Positions 58,712-64,000 of a stretch of 64,000 bases of DNA are shown piece after piece. The position numbers and the translations under genes are program-made. This stretch comes from Gymnopus androsaceus JB14 (lineage: Eukaryota > Basidiomycota > Agaricomycetes > Agaricales > Omphalotaceae), in contig ML769677.1 of the NCBI GenBank assembly GCA_009733575.1, positions 1 to 64,000 of the forward strand. Reading direction: 5' to 3'. The notes below the pieces were generated by a model. That model searched no databases. It saw nothing but the letters and a program-made list of their open reading frames with translations, and was not told the origin of the DNA. Position 1 is the stretch's first letter, and every line of letters starts with the position of its first letter.

Positions 58712-60597
58712 AGCCTTAAAACAATTTCAGTACAAGCTGAGGCTTTAAGATAATAATCTTTACCTACTTCAAAGGCAAAAAGATTTCAGAAATGTCTGAG
58801 TATTGCAGAAAGGGTGCGTGAATGAGGCGAGAAAGATCTGGTATGCATGTTTGGTGACGCTTAAATATAAGTTGCAAAGAATGTGAATAAATCCAGAGCA
58901 CATTCAAAGAGAGTCAATCGTATTACAATGCAACACAAAAATGTATCAATCCAAGTCAATCCGACTTTAATTGATGTTAAACAAATTTAATCGGTTTCAC
59001 CGGGAGTCATAGGAAGTTTAAGGATCAGTAGTACAATTGAGTACATCTGAAGTACTTCAACAACCTATGTTATGTACGAAGTAAGCACACAAAGTACACC
59101 AATCAATAACCAAGTAGGATGTACATCAAATAAAGTAGGATGTACACAAGTTCATTGTACTGTCATGTGGCATCTTTTTCGGATGAGGAATGACATCATA
59201 CATTTAGCGATCGTGTTGCGACAACGAAGAAAACCATAGTCCTCAGAAGCTAGAGCCAGAGTATAGTGAACATGGTTCACACCAATCATGACAACGAAAG
59301 AAACCGTACGACATGCAGAAAGAAGGAAGAGAAACGAAATTCAAACTGGAGAATCATACGGTGAATGAAACACACTATTACAGGAATGGTGAAGGATTGT
59401 TCGATGAACGTAAGGACCGGTATGATCATGAAAATGAGGGAATCTGTACACGGATAATTCTATTTACCAACCCTCCTGCCCGAACACAACCCCTCATTTT
59501 GACACAGATCGTAACAACCCGGCCTACAGATTGTTTTTCATTGAGGTTATGAAGCAGCGGAGGTTTGGAGTGATGTGACTGAGCACTGGTGAATTTTAGC
59601 ATTATTATATTCTCAAGCGTACGATGAAGGTTATGTTTGATCACCGCTCTTTCCGACGCTCTACCTTTCTCGCCAGCATCCTTGGCACCTCCTTAGAACT
59701 CAGTCATCTATCCGATTGCCATTGAGAAAGCTTGAATCCAGTTTGTACCTTGCCTCTTTACTATATCATCTTTCGGATGTCAATTTTGCTGCCATTGTCT
59801 AGTCCTTCTTTTCCAGACATCTGTTTTCAGTGCACACAAAAAGTGCTGGTTATCAGTCATCTGTCTTCAGTGATAATATATTCCTGTCCCTGGTCTTCAT
59901 TCCAGTCTACTTCACCCTCATCCAGTCCAAATCCCACCTCTATATCCAACTGTACAAGTGATGTTAGAGCCGTCAAGCCAGATTGCAGACTTGGTGCTGG
60001 AGATGTTGGAGGCAAGTTGGAGGGATCAAGAGACCAAATTGGCTGAGGTCAAATGGTAGAATATATTGATTTAGTTATGTGACATTCTTGGTGGGCTCTG
60101 CAGAGGGCTCCGCCTATGCCAATGGGGTTGCTCCAGAGGCAACTTACTGAAGGAGGGTTGTAGTGGGATTGTGTTCAGGCAGCAGGGTTGATTAATAGAA
60201 TTATCCTCCGTACACAGTACATGCGGACAGTAGAAAGGGAAATAGAAAGCAAAACCACAGTAAGTATGCAGAAAGTAAGAAGGGAAACAGAGGTTTGCAG
60301 AATAACCATGAAGATGAAACACTATCAGACTAACCAGAACATGTCTTTGCAAGCATGCCAGAAGATGAGCCCTTGGACCCCAGGAGAAAACTAAGAAGCA
60401 GATATTTGTGATGGAAGCTGGCAAGCTGCAGGAATATTTTGAAGGACAGGGAGGAGAGTTGTCATTTTCAGAATGTATATATGTTGTAGAAATTAAAAGT
60501 TGGCATATGCATATCTCCATTAACTGCATGGCATTCACCGCCGTTAATATTGAAATTTTGACTCACACTGAAGAAGCCACCACCAAGCTCATTAGAG
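58712..60597. other. Non-coding, with diverged direct and inverted repeats
   Basis: No gene seen. 59040-59160 holds repeated GTAGGATGTACA blocks, partly matching 38050-38100 in inverted orientation. A block near 59310-59380 (GCAGAAAGAAGGAAGAGAAAC) recurs diverged at 60265-60325. Confidence 0.45.
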
Positions 60598-60684
60598 GTG
60601 GGCAGTAAAAGCTATAATAGTATGCACAAAACATTCTGTATACATCAGCAAAACCTGTATTTTGCCAGAGCAGTCAGAGCATTG

Positions 60685-60740
60685 AATTGCTGCTCTGGAG
60701 TGCTCTGGAGTGCTCTGGCTGCTCTGGCTGCTCCGAAGCT
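60685..60740. repeat. GCTCTGG(AGT) short tandem cluster
   Basis: Repeats of TGCTCTGGAG and TGCTCTGGC near the left end of MITE 1. Confidence 0.8.
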
Positions 60741-61229
60741 ATGGGAGCTAATGGAATTGATGGACAGCTGTCAGAGGATGTTGATTAAGTGACCTAAAAG
60801 GAAGGGGGTTGCAACGCCTCCATATAACTGTCAATATATTCAGTCTGTATAAAAGGCAGCATTGTTGAGCTTGAAGTTCGACATGAACTTGTATCTTTTT
60901 TCTTTCCAGTGTTTCAACTTAGTGCAATATTCTCCAAGTTTCCTCCCACTGTAAGTTTCTATATTTGTTCAATGAAATTGATTATCAGCTACATATCAGA
61001 AATGTCAAAGGGTTGTAGAGGTGGAGGATGTCAGGGAGGGAGAAATTGGGCACTGGAAGCATTGTGAAATGTTGGGGGACTCGGCGGGGGGCATTTATGT
61101 ATGGTTGTATGTACAAAAGGATTCAGAAAATAATATATCAATTTGCTACTATTACTGCATGGTTACGATGTAAGAACTCTTGATTACTGAATGGGGCACT
61201 GTAGCGCAAAACATTTGTTGAATGATGGG

Positions 61230-61350
61230 TGGTCTCCAGAGAGCTCCAGAGAGCTCCAGAGGACTCAATAGTCCTCCAGAGCACTCTGGAGCTACTACCC
61301 TGCTCCAGAAGCTCTGGGAGCTCTGGAGAGCTCTGGAGCACTCTGGAGTA
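61230..61350. repeat. CTCCAGAG/CTCTGGAG palindromic cluster
   Basis: At least ten CTCCAGAG or CTCTGGAG words in both orientations, able to fold in many ways, at the right end of MITE 1. Complementary to the cluster at 60685-60740. Confidence 0.85.
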
Positions 61351-61661
61351 GATACAGGTTTTGCTGATGTAGAAACAGGAAATGAAAAGTGGAAATACTT
61401 ACCTGAGGGCAAGTTTCATTTTTCCAAAACCCTACCCTATCCTCAATGTTGGGGATTGATTGGTATGAGATGGGAGGAAGCATCAGAGCAGAAGCAGTGG
61501 GCAGTGAATGCTATAATAGTATGCATAAAACATGCTATATAGGAACTGAAAAGGTTTAAGGAGGTACTTACCTGTGGGCAAGGTTCACTTTCCAAAAACC
61601 TTACCCCATCCTCAATGTTGGGAATTGATCTAGGAGGAGGCATCTGAGCCAAAGCAGAGTA

Positions 61662-61837
61662 CATCAGCAAAACCTGTGAGATGCCATAGCAAGGTCCCCC
61701 TTTGTCCAGTTCTGTACAGAGCTGTACAGCAGCTGATCTATATCACTTCCCATCACTTCCCATCAGCTGCTGTGCAGCTCTGCACAGAACTGGACAGAGG
61801 GGGACCTTGCTATGGCATCTCACAGGTTTTGCTGATG
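61662..61837. mobile_element. MITE 2 (same terminal repeats, long hairpin)
   Basis: 176 bp with terminal CATCAGCAAAACCTGTGAG and inverted arms of about 75 bp that differ at only a few positions, leaving a spacer of about 25 bp. Flanked by TA (61660-61661 and 61838-61839). Shares its first 16 bp with MITE 1, so both answer to the same transposase family. Confidence 0.88.
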
Positions 61838-62004
61838 TAACAGGGTTGGTAGGGGGGAGCAAATGCGAATGACATATGGAGATTGGGGATTTGGATGAAT
61901 TCATATGAGATAGGGGGAGGTGTTGGAGAGTGAAAGTGTTGGCGAGGAATGACAAACAACACACTTTCAGGATCCATTGCAGTCCCAACCTCAGGCATTA
62001 TTAA

Positions 62005-62285
62005 CACCCACTATTAACTACATCAAGACGCAAAAGCAGAGGAATTCCATGTCGTATGATATTTGGATCACTGGACTCTGTCCAGAGGTGCTCTGTGTTG
62101 TGGATAAGGAGGATCAAGGCATTTGGGACACGCTGCTTTCCGCTTCTAGAGGTTGGACAAAGATGTATGATCACAGGGATCTGACTGCACAGCAGCTAAT
62201 GAAGAACATGAATCCTATAGTCGTGGATGACGACGCCTTCTGGGCATTTGAAAACAATTCGTCCGAGTCGAGAGAGAGAACATAA
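62005..62285 (+). pseudogene. P-loop ATPase family, isolated C-terminal exon
   Basis: INYIKTQKQRNSMSYDIWIT, GLCPEVLCVVDKEDQGIWDT, LLSASRGWTKMYDHRDLTAQ and FWAFENNSSES match the ends of the genes at 28218 and 33411. It is more diverged than those two are from each other. It keeps the 8 bp (AGAGGTGC context) that both tandem copies lack, so its frame stays open. No upstream exons are present. Confidence 0.9.
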
Positions 62286-62450
62286 ATTCAAGAAGCTTCG
62301 TCACGATCCTCTGCAATTTTTAGTGTATGTAATGTTATCATATAACGTTTAATAAATAGCCACATCCTTTGTACAAGCAAAGCAATTAATACGTCTACAA
62401 TTCTATGTTACACAAACATAAATATAATCTAAAGGCAAAAAAAAAGTGGT

Positions 62451-64000
62451 CTATGTATTACCCATCTCAGCCACTTTGACCAGGAATCTCGCAACAACAG
62501 CCTTCCCTCGCTGTAGATTGTTGAGAGAGATACGTTCATTAGGAAGATGAGCTTGATCCTAGAAACAGAAAGACATTAGCTTCGAGCCACCCAATGACTA
62601 AAAACAAACGCGAACCAAGCTCTGGCCCATAGGCAAATGGAACGCTTGGCAAGCAAACGCTTTTTCAAGGTATGGGACAGAGGGTACGGACTAGGGAAAC
62701 GATGCAGACAAGGCAGGTTTAGTCGATGATAGTTCTCACCCCTCCTTCTCGTATACGAAGAGGTTCTACTCCCCATTCCTCATGTATAGCACTTTCCAGT
62801 GCTTTGAACCATGGATGATCGAGCTCCCCAATCCACCAGTCGGCTGGGTCGCTAATATTCACCTAGAGGAGTGCCAGTCGGTCAATGGAAATCTCACCTT
62901 TTGTAAAGCTTTACACTCACCTTGAGTTCATTGGGTGACTCAAGTTCACTGAAAGACGATCGCAGGAATTGACATAGAGAGCTTGCGATAACTTCGAGCT
63001 TTTGGTCGGGAACAATGCGAAGAGATACCTGTGATTTGACGGTCCCCGAAATGACAGCGGAATCTTAAACCGGTTTTTAAAAAAGAATTCATCACGTTTC
63101 AAGACGTTCGACTTACTACTCGGGCCAGAAACTTCAATATTGTGAATTGTCAAAGCAGGTTCACGCCATCGGGATGACAAGTACGATGCTGGCTTTTTGT
63201 GTCACAGCAGCCAGCCGCTGATAGAGCTCTTTCTCCTCCTTCAGTTTGGGGCCGAACACAGTCATCTGGAAATAAATCGAGAAAGATGAGACGCTCCGAA
63301 TAAGCTGCGACTCACAGAACCCAGGTATCTGTACTCGCTGTTGCTTGTCTATGAGAGTCGATAAAACGTTGATCCTACGTCGTAGGAGTTAGTAAAATTT
63401 CTTGGTACGTAATCGATAAGTTTTACATGTCTTTCATAGGCTCTGCAACACCACCACCATCTATGCCCGAGTGCACATCAGGAAGTTTGTTGCAAATCTA
63501 GAATAAGGCTTGACATCAATGCAACATCATGAGAGGAAAAGACTGCATACTTCAATGGAGCAATGAACAACGCCACGAAGCCCATAGGTAATACAAGGTG
63601 AATCTTCAGATATCCATGTCGAATTACTTCAAAAGATATTCAACCTCAAAGTCATGGGCCTTATTTAAAGACAACACACCTAACTAGAATCGCATCAATA
63701 TGGCCTATCTGGTCCTGTAAAATACATCCATTTAGAAAACGAGGAATAACATAATTCAGAAGAAGCAAGCACCTTGTATTTATCGACAGCAGTGGAGAAA
63801 TTGGTACTACCACATTCCTCATGCCCTTCGATAAGGAATACAACGTCGACTCCTAGTGCTCGCCGGTACAAAAGCTCTGCCGCCGCAAATGCAACTGCGA
63901 TAATAGGTCCTTTGTTGTCTGTAACTCCACGGCCGTATAGGTATCCATTTCGTCCCTGCATTATAAACGGGTCAGAGTTCCAGCCCTCTGGCGGGGCAGG
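62451..64000 (-). CDS. DUG2: DUG2-like M20 metallopeptidase (partial, N-terminus outside window)
   Basis: Reads PPEGWNSDPFIMQ, GRNGYLYGRGVTDNKGPIIA (metal-binding Asp in TDNKG), FLIEGHEECGSTNF (the EE motif with catalytic Glu), then DQIGHIDAILVR, SNDVALMSS-type and SGIDGGG-like exons. TVFGPKLKEEKELYQRLAAV, SYLSSRWREPALTIHNIEVS, IVPDQKLEVIASSLCQFLRS, WWIGELDHPWFKALESAIHE and a C-terminal exon with NLQRGKAVVARFLVKVAEMG and stop at 62451 follow. Dug2 partners Dug3 in glutathione degradation in fungi and has WD40 repeats upstream, which would lie beyond 64000. About eight short introns. EGHEE instead of the commoner EGEEE is a mild variant. Dug1-type Cys-Gly dipeptidase is the alternative. Confidence 0.78.

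Larger units (their letters stand above)
60643..61369. mobile_element. MITE 1 (TA target duplication)
   Basis: Ends CATCAGCAAAACCTGTA and TACAGGTTTTGCTGATG, flanked by TA on each side (60641-60642, 61370-61371). 727 bp. The subterminal parts are packed with CTCCAGAG/CTCTGGAG motifs. The middle has no recognisable coding sequence. TA duplications suggest mobilisation by a Tc1/mariner-type transposase. Confidence 0.8.
60598..61660. repeat. Two diverged tandem units of about 170 bp, the first split by a MITE
   Basis: Unit 1 is 60598-60642 plus 61370-61497; unit 2 is 61498-61660. Shared blocks include GCTATAATAGTATGCA, TACTTACCTG.GGGCAAG and CCTCAATGTTGGG. Their alignment shows the insertion site of MITE 1. 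Confidence 0.8.

Noticed and set aside
60685..61350. CRISPR-like array from the regularly repeated CTCTGGAG words
   Set aside because: Spacing is irregular, words occur in both orientations, there are no unique spacers or cas genes, and the genome is fungal.

Overview
The window looks like nuclear DNA of a mushroom-forming basidiomycete (Agaricomycete). Genes are split by many 45-65 bp GT-AG introns. Secreted plant-biomass enzymes (GMC oxidoreductase, GH43) sit beside Agaricomycete-type expanded families of unknown role, a Ty1/copia LTR retrotransposon, MITEs and many broken gene copies. No rRNA, tRNA or CRISPR array was seen.

Layout. 1-7.1 kb (mostly minus strand): two tandem GMC oxidoreductase copies, the left one broken; a 5'-truncated GH43 copy; and the first exons of a PPR gene fused behind it. 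7.1-8.4 kb: unassigned. 8.65-11.06 kb: a six-exon gene of an unknown Agaricomycete family. 11.2-12.1 kb: a cluster of small perfect hairpins. 12.156-17.523 kb: a copia element on the minus strand with near-identical LTRs, a CTATG target duplication, a half-tRNA-type primer site, a dead reverse transcriptase and two intron-like gaps in pol. 17.7-27.7 kb: an inverted fragment of the GMC upstream region, then a GH43 / divergent promoter / PPR module that is tandemly duplicated (about 3.6 kb unit), each copy carrying a different lesion. 28.2-38.0 kb: a P-loop ATPase gene plus a convergent short-chain dehydrogenase, also tandemly duplicated (about 4.9 kb offset), again with different lesions in each copy.

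38.0-59.2 kb has a different character. It holds an integrase-like DDE gene, a gene of unknown family, and a mosaic of exon-intron fragments from at least five unrelated housekeeping or metabolic genes (BRR2, ULA1, eEF2, pyruvate carboxylase, a Ppo-type fatty-acid oxygenase). Next to the mosaic is a 41-bp perfect palindrome. One half of that palindrome is also the left inverted terminal repeat of a 5.8-kb unit containing one ~1,700-codon gene: a putative TET/JBP-like Fe(II)/2-oxoglutarate dioxygenase joined to a chromodomain and a long unknown C-terminal region. This TIR-framed gene beside a pack of captured gene fragments is the best candidate for an undescribed system. A long gene with a possible HECT-like C-terminal Cys motif lies convergent to it.

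59.2-62.3 kb is repeat-rich: two MITEs with TA duplications, one with a paralogous empty site, clusters of palindromic CTCCAGAG motifs, and a third fragment of the P-loop family. 62.45-64.0 kb is the 3' part of a DUG2-like M20 metallopeptidase gene that runs off the window.

Overall this is an accessory region in which segmental duplication, gene-fragment capture and transposons outnumber intact genes. Genes that could be intact are the second GMC oxidoreductase, the 8.65-kb gene, the second SDR copy, the 40.8-kb gene, the HECT-like gene and DUG2. Several single-base differences between duplicates could be assembly errors rather than true mutations.
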